From: Chlorobiota bacterium
GTDB taxonomy: Bacteria; Bacteroidota; Bacteroidia; Bacteroidales; F082
Reading direction: 5' to 3'
Assembly: GCA_030618545.1 (NCBI GenBank)
Contig: JAUXDH010000008.1
Coordinates: forward strand, 1-34,287
Length of the DNA stretch: 34,287 nt
The translations under genes were made by a program, and so were the position numbers. The notes below the pieces were generated by a model. The model was not told where the DNA came from. It was given only the letters and a program-made list of their open reading frames with translations, and made no database searches. Below are positions 15,659 through 25,700 of the stretch, one piece after another; position 1 is the stretch's first letter; every line of letters starts with the position of its first letter.

Positions 15659-15973
15659 ATGGCTAGCAAAGAAAATAATAACGTTCATCCCGAGCACGAA
15701 CACATCAGCAGCTACAAGGAGCATTTTGGCACCTGGGTAGGACTGATCCTCTTAACTCTGATGACTGTATTCGTATCAGCGTTTGGAGCAGACCTGAGCA
15801 CATTGACAGTAGTGACAGCCTTGACCATTGCAACTATTAAGGCCCTGGCTGTCGCCCTCTATTTTATGCACCTGAAATATGAACCAAAAGTTTACAGAGC
15901 CTGGATTATTGTGGTGATGGCTTTGTTCTTATTCTTCCTGACTATGGTAATCTTAGATTTTACAACAAGATAA
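15659..15973 (+). CDS. ctaF: Cytochrome c oxidase subunit IV (prokaryotic type)
   Basis: A 104-residue protein with three helices. A hydrophilic, His-rich N-terminus (HPEHEHISSYKEH) leads into WVGLILLTLMTVFVSA and IATIKALAVALYFMHLKYE, the characteristic COX4_pro motif. It is a small structural subunit of caa3 and related oxidases. It lies 4 bases after ctaE and 9 before ctaC. Confidence 0.9.
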   Translation: MASKENNNVHPEHEHISSYKEHFGTWVGLILLTLMTVFVSAFGADLSTLTVVTALTIATIKALAVALYFMHLKYEPKVYRAWIIVVMALFLFFLTMVILDFTTR

Positions 15974-15982
15974 AACACACTT

Positions 15983-16888
15983 ATGAATGCTTCTAATTTC
16001 GTAGAAGGAGTTGATTTTACGATGTACCTCATCCTGGGGATATCCGTTTTTTTCCTGGTGGGTATCACAGCGGTAATGATCTATTTCCTTTTCAGGTACC
16101 GTAAAAAAAACAACCCGGTAGCCACCAATATCACGCACAACAACAAACTCGAGGTGATCTGGACAGTCGTGCCAACTATCCTCGTAGTCATCATGTTTTA
16201 TTATGGATGGGCCGAATACAAACCCATGCTCAGAGCTCCTAAAGGGGCAATGGAAATAGAAGCCATCGGGCAAATGTGGAAATGGACTTTTGTATATCCT
16301 GATGGCAAAATGTCTGATTCACTGGTTGTACCTTTGGATAAACCGGTGAAACTCAACCTGGTTTCCAAAGATGTACTCCATGCACTGTATATCCCTGCTT
16401 TCAGAGTTAAACAGGATGTTACGCCGGGAGTAAATAATATGATGTGGTTTACAGCCCAAAAATTAGGTACTTATGATTTATTTTGTGCCGAATATTGCGG
16501 ACAGCTCCATTCTTATATGCTAAGTACGGTCACTGTACTGGAAAGTTCTGATTACAACACCTGGCTTGTCACACAGCCGGATCTCAGTGATGAACATCCG
16601 GGTTTGACGATTTTGAAGAAAAATGCCTGCCTCTCTTGCCACAGCCGGGATGGAACACGTTTGGTTGGCCCTTCATTTAAAGGACTTCTGGGAAGAAATG
16701 AAGTTGTAATCAGAGATGGAAATGAAACAGAGTTGATGGTTGACAGGGATTACATTATCGAATCGATTAAAATCCCCAACGCGGCAATAGTAAAGGGATA
16801 TCTGCAAGGTTTGATGATTTCTTATGAGACTACAGTATCTGATGAAGAAATCGATCAAATCATTAATTATCTCGAATCGTTAAAATAA
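15983..16888 (+). CDS. ctaC: caa3-type cytochrome c oxidase subunit II with fused cytochrome c
   Basis: A 301-residue protein. Two membrane helices (residues 12-38 and 58-75) are followed by a cupredoxin domain with the dinuclear CuA site: His133 (DVLHALYIPAF), then CAEYCGQLHSYM (Cys168, Cys172, His176, Met179). A C-terminal cytochrome c domain (residues 205-301) has CLSCH (Cys216, Cys219, His220). The fused haem makes this a caa3-type enzyme, taking electrons from cytochrome c or directly from a complex. There is no recognisable cleaved signal peptide before the first helix. Its position after subunits I, III and IV is unusual: in most operons ctaC comes first. Confidence 0.95.
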   Translation: MNASNFVEGVDFTMYLILGISVFFLVGITAVMIYFLFRYRKKNNPVATNITHNNKLEVIWTVVPTILVVIMFYYGWAEYKPMLRAPKGAMEIEAIGQMWKWTFVYPDGKMSDSLVVPLDKPVKLNLVSKDVLHALYIPAFRVKQDVTPGVNNMMWFTAQKLGTYDLFCAEYCGQLHSYMLSTVTVLESSDYNTWLVTQPDLSDEHPGLTILKKNACLSCHSRDGTRLVGPSFKGLLGRNEVVIRDGNETELMVDRDYIIESIKIPNAAIVKGYLQGLMISYETTVSDEEIDQIINYLESLK

Positions 16889-16919
16889 ACCCCTCCCTGG
16901 AAGGGCCAGGTGTGAGTCA

Positions 16920-17780
16920 ATGAAAGAGAAACTTAATATACTACTTGAAATTAATAAAGTAAAGATCACCCTTCTTGTGATGCTCACCACCATTGCAGGT
17001 TATGTCCTTGCAAAACATAGTATTGACTCAGGCATCATCTTACCGACAATAGGCATTTTCATTCTTGCCTGTGGCTCTGCTGCACTCAATCATTATCAGG
17101 ACAGGGATAAGGACGCTTTGATGGAAAGAACCAGGAACAGGCCAATTCCTTCTGGAAGAATCAAAGCATATTGGGTGTTTGTCCTTGGTGTCATACAAGT
17201 GATTTTTGGCACTTACCTTATTTACATCGGAAGCAATTTCCTGGCTGCTCAACTAGGTGTGCTGGCCTTGATCTGGTATAATTTCATCTACACCCCATTG
17301 AAGAGAAAAACAGCATTTGCCGTAATACCAGGAAGCATCATCGGGTCTCTTCCCCCGATGGTCGGGTGGGTAGCCGCCGGTGGTTCTATTTACGATCCTC
17401 AATTAATGATCCTTGCATTCTTCTTTTTTATCTGGCAGGTGCCTCATTTTTGGCTTCTCATGCTCAAATATGGCAAGGAGTACGAAAGTGCAGGTTATCC
17501 CTCCATCACCTCCATGATCAGTAAAGACCAGATCAAGAGAGCCACTTTTATGTGGACGGCGGCAACAGCAGTCTCTGCTATGATGATTGTTGTATCCGGA
17601 CTCATGAGCACAGTGTTTTTCAAGGTGACGATTTTACTGGCCGCCATCTGGTTAATTGTTGTCTTTTCGAAACTGTTGCGCAATGGGAAAGAAGACTTCA
17701 ATCCCTTCCACTATTTCATGCGTATCAATTATTTCGTGCTTGTAATGATCATCGCGCTAAGCATTGATCCGCTGCTTTAA
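16920..17780 (+). CDS. ctaB: Protohaem IX farnesyltransferase (haem O synthase)
   Basis: A 286-residue membrane protein with eight or nine helices. The substrate-binding Asp motif is ALNHYQDRDKDALMERTRNR, followed by RPIPSGRI. YNFIYTPLKRKT and the GSIIGSLPPMVGWVAA segment complete the CyoE/CtaB signature. It farnesylates protohaem to haem O, the first step to haem A. It starts 31 bases after ctaC and ends the caa3 block. No haem A synthase (ctaA) gene is present in the window, so haem A formation, if any, relies on a gene elsewhere. Confidence 0.95.
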   Translation: MKEKLNILLEINKVKITLLVMLTTIAGYVLAKHSIDSGIILPTIGIFILACGSAALNHYQDRDKDALMERTRNRPIPSGRIKAYWVFVLGVIQVIFGTYLIYIGSNFLAAQLGVLALIWYNFIYTPLKRKTAFAVIPGSIIGSLPPMVGWVAAGGSIYDPQLMILAFFFFIWQVPHFWLLMLKYGKEYESAGYPSITSMISKDQIKRATFMWTAATAVSAMMIVVSGLMSTVFFKVTILLAAIWLIVVFSKLLRNGKEDFNPFHYFMRINYFVLVMIIALSIDPLL

Positions 17781-17937
17781 TTCCTCTTCTTTATCAGTTG
17801 CTTTTCATAAAATTAAATATCAGACAGATAGTTGACTGATAAATGGATTTCTATACCCGAAAGAAATAAATCATACCATTCTTATTTCCTGATTGCTGAA
17901 TCACAATAAATGCTCAATAGATTCGATTCAAAGCTAT

Positions 17938-18000
17938 ACCACAAAGAGACACGAAGCAAACACAAAGTGCCACGAAAGATTCTCTTTGTGAATTTGGCTC
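17938..18000. repeat. CACAAAG/CTTTGTG intergenic repeat
   Basis: CCACAAAGAGACACGAAG, CACAAAGTGCCACGAAAG and TCTCTTTGTGAATTTGGC lie in series; the last word is inverted relative to the first two, so the segment can fold. It occupies most of the informative part of the 297-bp gap after ctaB. No gene is seen in the rest of that gap. Confidence 0.5.
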
Positions 18001-18042
18001 ATTTTTTTATTTAGCAGGTTTTATTTATCATTCATAAATATA

Positions 18043-18069
18043 TTTATATTTGTGTTTTGTAAATATAAA
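18043..18069 (+). promoter_or_regulatory. Promoter and likely operator of the toxin-antitoxin pair
   Basis: A perfect 9-bp inverted repeat, TTTATATTT (18043-18051) and AAATATAAA (18061-18069), has a 9-base spacer and overlaps a TATATTTG -7 box at 18045-18052. It ends 8 bases before the antitoxin ATG. Ribbon-helix-helix antitoxins repress their own promoters by binding such palindromes, so an autoregulatory operator is likely. Confidence 0.55.
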
Positions 18070-18077
18070 TGTAAATT

Positions 18078-18311
18078 ATGGCTACTTTCACCAGTACATT
18101 GCCGGATGAATTGCTGCATCATTTAAGCGAGCAATCCCAAAAGCTCTCTCTTCCAAAGAATAAGATTATAGAGAAAGCATTAAGAATCTATCTCGATCAA
18201 CTTAACCGTGCAGAATATGTTAAATCTTACAAGAAGGCTTCAAAGGATGAAGATATTTTGACAATCGCTGAAGAAGGAATGGAAGATTACTTCAAACAAC
18301 TGGAAGAATGA
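18078..18311 (+). CDS. Ribbon-helix-helix (CopG-type) antitoxin
   Basis: A 77-residue acidic-tailed protein. Residues 1-45 read as a ribbon-helix-helix DNA-binding fold: strand TFTSTLPDELL, helix, the turn SLPKNKIIEKAL, second helix to YLDQL. The C-terminal 30 residues are rich in Lys and Glu and probably wrap and neutralise the toxin. Its stop overlaps the toxin start (ATGA, 18308-18311), the usual coupling in type II modules. It would also repress its own promoter through the palindrome just upstream. Confidence 0.82.
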   Translation: MATFTSTLPDELLHHLSEQSQKLSLPKNKIIEKALRIYLDQLNRAEYVKSYKKASKDEDILTIAEEGMEDYFKQLEE

Positions 18312-18640
18312 AACAGGCAGAGATTTGGATGGCTGACCTGAATCCCGTTAAAGGAAGCGAACAAGCAGGTTTCAGACCGGTGGTGATTATCAGTGGCAAT
18401 CTCCTGAATGCCTATCTTCCTGTCGCAATCATTTGCCCGATAACTACTAAAATAAAAAACTATAAAGGGAACCTAATCCTGAAACCCAATCCTGAAAATG
18501 GTCTGGAAAGCACTTCTGAAGTCCTGGTGTTTCATGTACGTTCCGTATCCAAAGACAGGCTGGTGAAAAAAATCGGTGAGATAACCGCAGTCGAACTTCA
18601 GCGTTTGAAAACAGGATTGGATGAGATGTTGAGATATTAA
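18308..18640 (+). CDS. MazF/PemK-family endoribonuclease toxin
   Basis: A 110-residue protein. It begins KQAEIWMADLNPVKGSEQAGFRPVVIIS, the MazF/PemK fold signature (G-D/E-x-W-x-A-D-L-x-P-x-x-G-x-E-x-x-x-x-RPV). A Thr in CPITTKIK lies at the usual catalytic position, and HVRSVSKDRL follows. MazF enzymes cleave single-stranded RNA at short sequences and arrest growth when free of antitoxin. Length is complete and the key Arg and Thr are present, so it should be active. The module sits between the respiratory genes and the secreted-protein locus and may be a transferred cassette; no flanking transposon is visible. Confidence 0.88.
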   Translation: MKQAEIWMADLNPVKGSEQAGFRPVVIISGNLLNAYLPVAIICPITTKIKNYKGNLILKPNPENGLESTSEVLVFHVRSVSKDRLVKKIGEITAVELQRLKTGLDEMLRY

Positions 18641-18726
18641 GCCATTCAGGGCTAAATCCAAGCAACTGCAGACGATCCGGCCTAAATTAGTCACCCAATT
18701 CTTTATGATAAAAATTGAATGATTGG

Positions 18727-18758
18727 TTTGGACAACGCCCCCGTGTTGACTACATTTG
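18727..18758 (+). promoter_or_regulatory. Promoter of the first giant secreted-protein gene
   Basis: TTTG at 18727-18730, 20 bases, then TACATTTG at 18751-18758. It is a near-consensus Bacteroidota promoter 28 bases before the ATG at 18787. If right, it rules out the upstream in-frame ATG at 18715. Confidence 0.6.
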
Positions 18759-18786
18759 TGACACAGAAACGCAACAACACACTATC

Positions 18787-21700
18787 ATGAAAAAAATTAC
18801 CCTCCTCGCATTAGCAATTGCTGCATTTTGTGTTTTCGGATACACCCAATCGCAACAGCAACAAACAAGTAAGGACTATGCCAGTTATCCCTACTGGATA
18901 GAGATGATGCAGGATCAGGAAGCCAATTACTTTGAAACTGTTGAGGCTTTCAATGCCTATTGGAAAACCCGTGAGATTACACGCGGATCAGGTTACAATC
19001 CTTTTAAGCGCTGGGAGTGGCACATGAAGTATAAAATCAATCCTGACGGATCAAGGATAGCTGTTGATTATGAACGTGAAGTTTATCTTGAATTCATGTC
19101 GAAACAGGTTGATAGATCTGATTTTGAAGGAAACTGGGAAAACCTCGGCCCGATAGATCTACCAGACTCACCCCATGATTTCTGGGGAAATGGCAGGCTC
19201 AACGCCATTGCTTTCCATCCTACTGATCATGACATCATTTATGTTGGTGCGCCATCCGGAGGTTTGTGGGTTAGCGAAGACAGGGGCCAAAGCTGGGACA
19301 TCCTCACCGATGATCAGCCTACACTGGGCGTTTCCTCCATTGTTGTTGACTATAACGATCCTGATATCATTTACATCGGAAGTGGTGACAGAGATGCTGG
19401 TGATGCCCAGGGACTGGGGGTGTTCAAAAGCACAGATGGAGGAGCAAGCTGGGTAAGGAAAAACACCGGCATGGGGAACGTTAGTGTTGGAAGAATGATC
19501 CAGGATCCTGATGATGCGGATGTGTTGTATGCTGCTGCAAGCGGTGGAATCTTCAAATCCACCGATGCTGCTGAAAGCTGGATCAACACAAAGACCGGGA
19601 CCATGAAAGAAATCGTTTTCAAACCCGGCGATCCATCGGTACTTTATGCCTCGGCCACCGGGAAATTTTATCGTTCTGCGGATAACGGAATTAACTGGCA
19701 AAAGATCACTACCGGTCTGCCCGGGAACGCAGCAAGGGCAGTAATTGCCGTCTCAGAAGCCAGTCCTGAATATGTCTATTTCTTCGCGACCTCTCAATCA
19801 TCTTTTCTGGGGCTTTATCGGTCGACTGATGGAGGCGCCACATTTTCCCTGAGATCCAATTCACCCAATGTCATGGGGTGGGCCTGCAATGGCGGTAGCG
19901 GGGGTCAGGCATGGTACGACCTGGATATGGCTGCAGATCCTTTGAATGAAGAGATTATTTATGCCGGAGGAATCAATTGCTGGAAATCTGCCGACGGCGG
20001 ATTAACCTGGACCATGTCATCCAACCAGGTTGGGGACTGCGGAGCGGAAGCAGTTCACGCTGACCTGCATGTGCTTGAATGGAATCCGGTTGATGGACGC
20101 CTGTACGTTGGCAATGATGGCGGTGTGTGGTGGACAGATGATGGTGGTGTTGAATGGAACAGGATCACCGACGGCCTCGCTATTGGCCAGCAATACAAAA
20201 TGGGCCAGAGTAAACTGGTAAGCAAGCACACGATCACAGGATACCAGGACAATGGCATTTCCACCTATACCGCTGACGGATGGGTACAGTCGGATATGTA
20301 TGCCGATGGAATGGAGTGCCAGATGGACAACACAGATACTACCTTAAGCTATGGATGCATGCAATTTGGCAGAATGACAAGGATAGTTAACGATAAAAGT
20401 GTCAAATACATAGCAGGCCAGGGAATAGGTGGTATCAATGAAAGCGGTAGTTGGGTAACCCCTTTCACCCAGCATGAGTACGACAACAATATCATGTTTA
20501 TCGGTTATGATAACATCTGGCGTACAAGAAACCTGTTGGATTATTCACCGGCCTGGACAAATATAACTAATAACGCCAGCGCCGGTAAAATAAGGGTAGT
20601 TGAGCATTCACCGGCAGATGAAAACCTCTTCTATTTTGTTCCCGGAACCCAATTATTCAGATCAGACGACATCCTCGCGGACAATCCCTCTTACACTAAT
20701 CTCAAGAACTATTTACCCAATTCCGGCGCGCCAACTGACATTGAAGCCCATCCCTGGAACCCTGAAATTGTTTTCATAACCCAAAACTGGAAAGTTTACC
20801 GGTCGGAGGACAAGGGTGTAAGCTGGACCGATATTACCGGAAACCTGCCCAATGTAAGCATGAATGACATAGCCTATTATGACCGAAATGGAATTGAAGG
20901 ATTGTATGTAGGAACAAACATTGGCGTTTTCTTTAAAGATGAATACATGGATGAATGGGCCATGTTCTCAGAAGGTTTGCCTGCCGCGATAGATGTTAGT
21001 GAAATCGAGATTTATCTTCACCCGGATGATCCGTCCCAGGATATGATCAGGGCTTCTTCCTATGGCAGGGGACTATGGGAATCATCTCCTTATTACTACG
21101 ATTTGAATGCGGATTTCTATACTTCTGACACCCTTATCCCTACCGGTTGCAGCCTGGATTTCTACGATACATCCATTGGATATCCTCATAACTGGCAATG
21201 GACATTTGAAGGTGGCTCACCGGCAACTTCTACAGAACAAAACCCTGTAAATATTCAATACCCGGAGGAAGGTGTTTTTGAAGTCAGCCTTACTGTTACC
21301 AATCCGTCAGGAAGTGATACCAAAACAATAAGCGGCTATATTAAAGTTGAAGAAGGATTGCTTCCCATTGTTGAATTCAACAGCAGCCAAACCGCATTTT
21401 GCGCACCGGGCATCGTAGAATTCCATGATGAATCGCAGGGCTGCCCGACAGGCTGGTTATGGAAAGTGGAACCTGACGGCTACTCCTTCTGGGATGATAC
21501 CGGTGAAAACTCTCAGAACCCTGTTATCAAGTTCTACGAAAGCGTTCCCTATACGATAACTCTCAATGTGACCAATGCTTCAGGCAGCAATTCAGTAACA
21601 AAAGTTGATTACATACAGGCAGGAGGATATGTCCCTTATTACGAAGAAACATTTGAAGAGAACACTTTCAATGCCGTGGATTGGACAATAGAAAATCCGG

Positions 21701-22446
21701 ATAACTCCCTCTGCTGGGAACTTCATGAGATTGGCGGCACCACCCCGGAGAATACTGCTGCCGGTGTTGATTTCTCAGAATACCAGTCCCTTGGTGAACG
21801 CGACAGATTGATCTCCCCTCCTTTCAACCTGGAAGGCATGGAATCTGCCTGGCTTGAATTCCAACATGCCTATGCGAAGAAATGGGATGATAATTCCGAC
21901 TCGTTGATAGTGCTGGTTTCAGGTGATTGCGGCAATTCATGGACAAGGGTGTTCGCAGGTGGTGAAGATGGCAGCGGCAATTTTGCCACCCATGAACAAA
22001 CGAATGATTTTTGGCCTGAGGTGGAAACTGACTGGTGTATGGCCGGCTGGGGAGCTTCATGCATCGCCATCAACCTGGATCAATGGACTGGAAAAACGGA
22101 TGTAAGAGTCGCATTTGAGAGTTACTGTTATTTCGGTAATCCTTTGTTTATAGATAATGTATCAATAAGTCAGTATGTGGGACAGTTAGAGTTTAACGAG
22201 CAAAAAGATGAACTATTGGTTTATCCGAATCCCGCGAATCAATCTTTGAAAGTGGTCATACCAGATGGGCTGATTATTGAGCATTTGGAACTGATAAATC
22301 ATCTTGGCCAAACGGTATTCAGCCAAAAGGTTTTACCCGGTGAGAAGATGGAGATCAACATACAAAATAACTGGATCAACGGCATTTACTATTTGAGGGC
22401 AACCGGCAATAACAATTTAATCACCAAAAAAGTGATTCTCTTTTAG
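18787..22446 (+). CDS. Giant secreted Asp-box propeller protein with PKD domains and T9SS sorting domain (copy 1)
   Basis: A 1219-residue cargo protein. A signal peptide covers residues 1-20. A conserved N-terminal segment, YPYWIEMMQDQEANYFETVE, ends in YNPFKRWEW. Residues 120-765 hold at least eight Asp-boxes (for example SEDRGQSW, STDGGASW, SADNGINW, SADGGLTW, SEDKGVSW), typical of sortilin/BNR beta-propellers. Two PKD domains follow (about 767-857 and 858-945), then a jelly-roll domain (about 946-1131) with GERDRLISPPFNL and DWCMAGWGASC. The T9SS type A sorting domain (1138-1219) begins LLVYPNPANQSL and ends KKVILF. The protein should reach the surface or medium through T9SS. Propellers of this type bind proteins or glycans; no catalytic residues are identifiable. 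I start at ATG 18787 for the signal peptide. Confidence 0.9.
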   Translation: MKKITLLALAIAAFCVFGYTQSQQQQTSKDYASYPYWIEMMQDQEANYFETVEAFNAYWKTREITRGSGYNPFKRWEWHMKYKINPDGSRIAVDYEREVYLEFMSKQVDRSDFEGNWENLGPIDLPDSPHDFWGNGRLNAIAFHPTDHDIIYVGAPSGGLWVSEDRGQSWDILTDDQPTLGVSSIVVDYNDPDIIYIGSGDRDAGDAQGLGVFKSTDGGASWVRKNTGMGNVSVGRMIQDPDDADVLYAAASGGIFKSTDAAESWINTKTGTMKEIVFKPGDPSVLYASATGKFYRSADNGINWQKITTGLPGNAARAVIAVSEASPEYVYFFATSQSSFLGLYRSTDGGATFSLRSNSPNVMGWACNGGSGGQAWYDLDMAADPLNEEIIYAGGINCWKSADGGLTWTMSSNQVGDCGAEAVHADLHVLEWNPVDGRLYVGNDGGVWWTDDGGVEWNRITDGLAIGQQYKMGQSKLVSKHTITGYQDNGISTYTADGWVQSDMYADGMECQMDNTDTTLSYGCMQFGRMTRIVNDKSVKYIAGQGIGGINESGSWVTPFTQHEYDNNIMFIGYDNIWRTRNLLDYSPAWTNITNNASAGKIRVVEHSPADENLFYFVPGTQLFRSDDILADNPSYTNLKNYLPNSGAPTDIEAHPWNPEIVFITQNWKVYRSEDKGVSWTDITGNLPNVSMNDIAYYDRNGIEGLYVGTNIGVFFKDEYMDEWAMFSEGLPAAIDVSEIEIYLHPDDPSQDMIRASSYGRGLWESSPYYYDLNADFYTSDTLIPTGCSLDFYDTSIGYPHNWQWTFEGGSPATSTEQNPVNIQYPEEGVFEVSLTVTNPSGSDTKTISGYIKVEEGLLPIVEFNSSQTAFCAPGIVEFHDESQGCPTGWLWKVEPDGYSFWDDTGENSQNPVIKFYESVPYTITLNVTNASGSNSVTKVDYIQAGGYVPYYEETFEENTFNAVDWTIENPDNSLCWELHEIGGTTPENTAAGVDFSEYQSLGERDRLISPPFNLEGMESAWLEFQHAYAKKWDDNSDSLIVLVSGDCGNSWTRVFAGGEDGSGNFATHEQTNDFWPEVETDWCMAGWGASCIAINLDQWTGKTDVRVAFESYCYFGNPLFIDNVSISQYVGQLEFNEQKDELLVYPNPANQSLKVVIPDGLIIEHLELINHLGQTVFSQKVLPGEKMEINIQNNWINGIYYLRATGNNNLITKKVILF

Positions 22447-22461
22447 TCATCAATAAAGCGA

Positions 22462-22485
22462 GGTCTAACGTCTTTTTGTCAGACC
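22462..22485 (+). terminator. Hairpin after the first giant gene
   Basis: GGTCTAAC and GTCAGACC form an 8-bp stem with one mismatch around GTCTTTTT. It lies 15 bases after the stop. The T-run is in the loop rather than after the stem, so termination is uncertain. Confidence 0.35.
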
Positions 22486-22574
22486 CTGCGCCCTCTGCGT
22501 ATCCATTGCAGCCATTACGGTTAATAATTTTAAATCTAACCGCAAGGAGCGCAAAGAATTCGCAATGAACGCAG
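22486..22574. repeat. CTGCG / CGCAAAG inverted intergenic repeat
   Basis: CTGCGCCCTCTGCGTA on the left and CGCAAGGAGCGCAAAG plus TTCGCAATGAACGCAG on the right form a loose palindrome around an AT-rich centre. It is the same style as the repeats at 41-80 and 12318-12360. Confidence 0.5.
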
Positions 22575-22696
22575 TGAGTCCTAAGCCTTACACCATGAAT
22601 GAGGAGGTTTTATTGCTACATTCCCAACTTGCTAATTTATAACCATTCTAACAATTATTTCCCTTTAGTTGCTGTCATAAAATCACAAACGAATAG

Positions 22697-22704
22697 TACA
22701 TTTG
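22697..22704 (+). promoter_or_regulatory. -7 box for the second giant gene
   Basis: TACATTTG, identical to the -7 box of the preceding giant gene, lies 28 bases before the ATG at 22733, the same distance as in copy 1. No clear -33 box is at the usual distance. Confidence 0.45.
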
Positions 22705-22732
22705 CCGATCGATTTTTTTTAATGTGCAAAAA

Positions 22733-25700
22733 ATGAAAAAGTTTACATTACTCGCCGTTCTGTTAACGGCTTTTTTTATTGGTGGTTTTTCACAAGCCAC
22801 TTACCAGTTGGATGAAAGTAAAGATTACTCCGGCTACCCTTACTGGATAGAAATGATGCAGGATGAAGAAGCCAATTTCTATGCCACTGTCGAAGCCTTC
22901 AACAGGTATTGGGAATACAGGGAAATCACTCCGGGATCTGGCTATAAGCCATTCAAAAGGTGGGAATACCACTGGAGCACCCGTATCAAACCGGATGGAA
23001 CACGCCGACCGGCCGATGAGGCAATAAAATCCTATTTTGATTTTCTAGCGACAAACACTTCACGTGAAAATGAATTCGAAGGTGACTGGACCAATCTTGG
23101 CCCGATCGAACAACCTGGAAATGCAGGAACTGGACAGCCAAATGGCAACGGACGTGTTAATGCCATCGCCTTCCACCCCACCGATGTGGATATTGTTTAT
23201 GTGGGTTCTCCGGCAGGAGGATTATGGATCACCTACGATGGTGGAGAAGAATGGATCAGTTACACAGACAACCTGCCAACACTTGGCGTATCTTCAATTG
23301 CGATAGACTACACAGACCCTGATATAGTTTTCATCGGTACCGGTGACAGAGATGCCGGAGATGCTCCCGGAATGGGAATTATGAAAAGTGAGGACGGTGG
23401 AATTACTTTTGAATTCTCTAATGATGGAATGGGCAATGCAACCGTTGGACGCCTGATCATGCATCCTGATTTTCACCTGCACATGATTGCAGCTACCGGC
23501 AACGGAATCTATAAAACCACGGATGGAGGACAAAGCTGGAGCAATAAAAAAAGTGGAAGTTTTAAAGACGTTGTATATCATGTAAATGATCCGGATATCC
23601 TATTCGCCACAGCTTCAGGTAATTTTTACAGATCGACTGATGAAGGAGATAACTGGATTCAAATTACTTCAGGCTTAAGCAGTGCATCAAGAGGAGTGAT
23701 CGGTGTTTCGGAAGCTGACGCTGATGTGGTGTATTTCCATACTGTACAGGGAAGCGTTTACGCTGCCACTTACAGGTCGGATGATGCCGGACTCACGTTC
23801 ACCGAAAAGGCCACCTCTCCCAACATCATGAGTTGGGGATGCAATGGCGGATCAGGCGGACAGGGATGGTACGATCTCGATGTAGCCGTTGATCCAACTA
23901 ACGCAGATGTGTTGTACTCAGGCGGAGTCAATGCCTGGAAATCCACCAATGGCGCAGCAAGCTGGAGCATCAACTCACACTGGTACGGCGACTGCGGCAG
24001 ACCTGCTGTTCATGCCGATTGCCATGTACTTGAATACAACCCGCTAAACGGAAGGCTGTATGCAGGTAATGATGGTGGAGTTTACTGCACAGATGATGGG
24101 GGAACCACCTGGACCGAGCTGACGAGTGGACTTGCCATTTCTCAGGTGTATAAAATCGGGCAAGCAAAAACCAATCCGGATAAAGTCATCAACGGCTACC
24201 AGGACAACGGCACTGCTACTTACCTGGGCAAAGAAGATGGCTGGCTTACCGTGATGGGCGGCGATGGTATGGACTGCGCATACGACCACCAGGATGATCG
24301 CTATGCTTACGGAGAATATTACAACGGCGCGGGTATCTCAAGAATCTTTAACAACAACAACCAGGGTTCCATATCCAATGGTATTGGAGAATCCGGAGCA
24401 TGGGTAACACCTATTGCTCTGGATGTAACAGATCCTGTAACCATGTATGTTGGAATGAAAAATATATGGGTAAGCCACAACATCAGGAGTGGTAGTGTGC
24501 AATGGAAAAAGATTTCCGACCTGGGAAGTTCCAACTGCGCCGTAATTGAACAAAGTGAAGAAGATAACAATGTTTTTTACGTGGCCCATTCGAGCCAAAC
24601 TTTGTGGAGGACTGATAATCTTTTAGACAATAATCCCCAATGGATTAACCTTTCTGCTAACCTGCCCACAAGTGGGGTACCAACAGATCTCGAAACACAT
24701 CCCGGAAATCCGGATATCCTTTACATGACTTTGAACTACAAAGTATTTAAGTCGGAAGACCGTGGTTTAAGCTGGGAAGATATCACCCTGAACCTGCCTG
24801 CAGCCAGTACAAATACCATTGAATATTACAAAAATACCCGTGATGGCCTGTACGTTGGGACTGACGCGGGAATCTATTACAAGGACAACGATATGGATGA
24901 GTGGGCGCTGTTTTCGGAAGGTTTCCCATTGGCTGCCGATGTTACTGAAATTGAAGTTTACTATGATCCTGAGGGACCTTCAGGAGACCTGGTAAGGACA
25001 TCAACTTATGGACGCGGACTCTGGTCCTCACCGGCATTCTACTCTTCGCCAACCTCAGATTTTATGGCAAACGAAACCCAGATACCTGCCGGCTGCGCAA
25101 TCGATTTCTTCGATCTGTCAGGGGGAGTGCCACATGAATGGGAATGGACTTTTGAGGGTGCCGGCACAACATCGTCCTCAGAACGAAATCCAACAGGGAT
25201 CACTTATGAAGAAGAAGGAACTTTTGCTGTTATACTCACTGTGACAAATCCTGCCGGTAATGATACGAAAACAATTACTGAATACATTACGGTAAGTGAT
25301 GCCATGATGCCATTGGTCAACTTCATGAGCCCGGACAGGGTTTTCTGTGCACCCGGAATTGCGAGCTTCTATGAAGATTCGCAGGGATGTCCAACAGATT
25401 GGCTATGGGAATTTGAACCATCAAACGTTTCTTTCCTTGAAGGAACTGACGAAAACTCACCCAATCCGGTTGTGAAGTTTTACAATGACGAGCCTTATAC
25501 GGTAAGTCTAACGGTCACTAATTCAGCAGGCAGCACCACTGAGACCAAAGACGATTACATTCAGGCGGGAGGATATGCTCCATACTACTCTGAAACATTC
25601 GATCTCAACTCTCTCAGCATCTCTGGTTGGGAAGTTGAAAATCCTGATGGAAGCGTTACCTGGGGATTGTATGAAGTGGGTGGAACAGAACCAGGTTCAA

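Noticed and set aside
18715-18786. Upstream ATG for the first giant gene, 24 residues longer
   Set aside because: It would bury the signal peptide and lies upstream of the predicted promoter boxes at 18727-18758.
19168-19701. 177-residue minus-strand reading frame inside the first giant gene
   Set aside because: It is antisense to the Asp-box repeats; the open frame follows from the base bias of those repeats.
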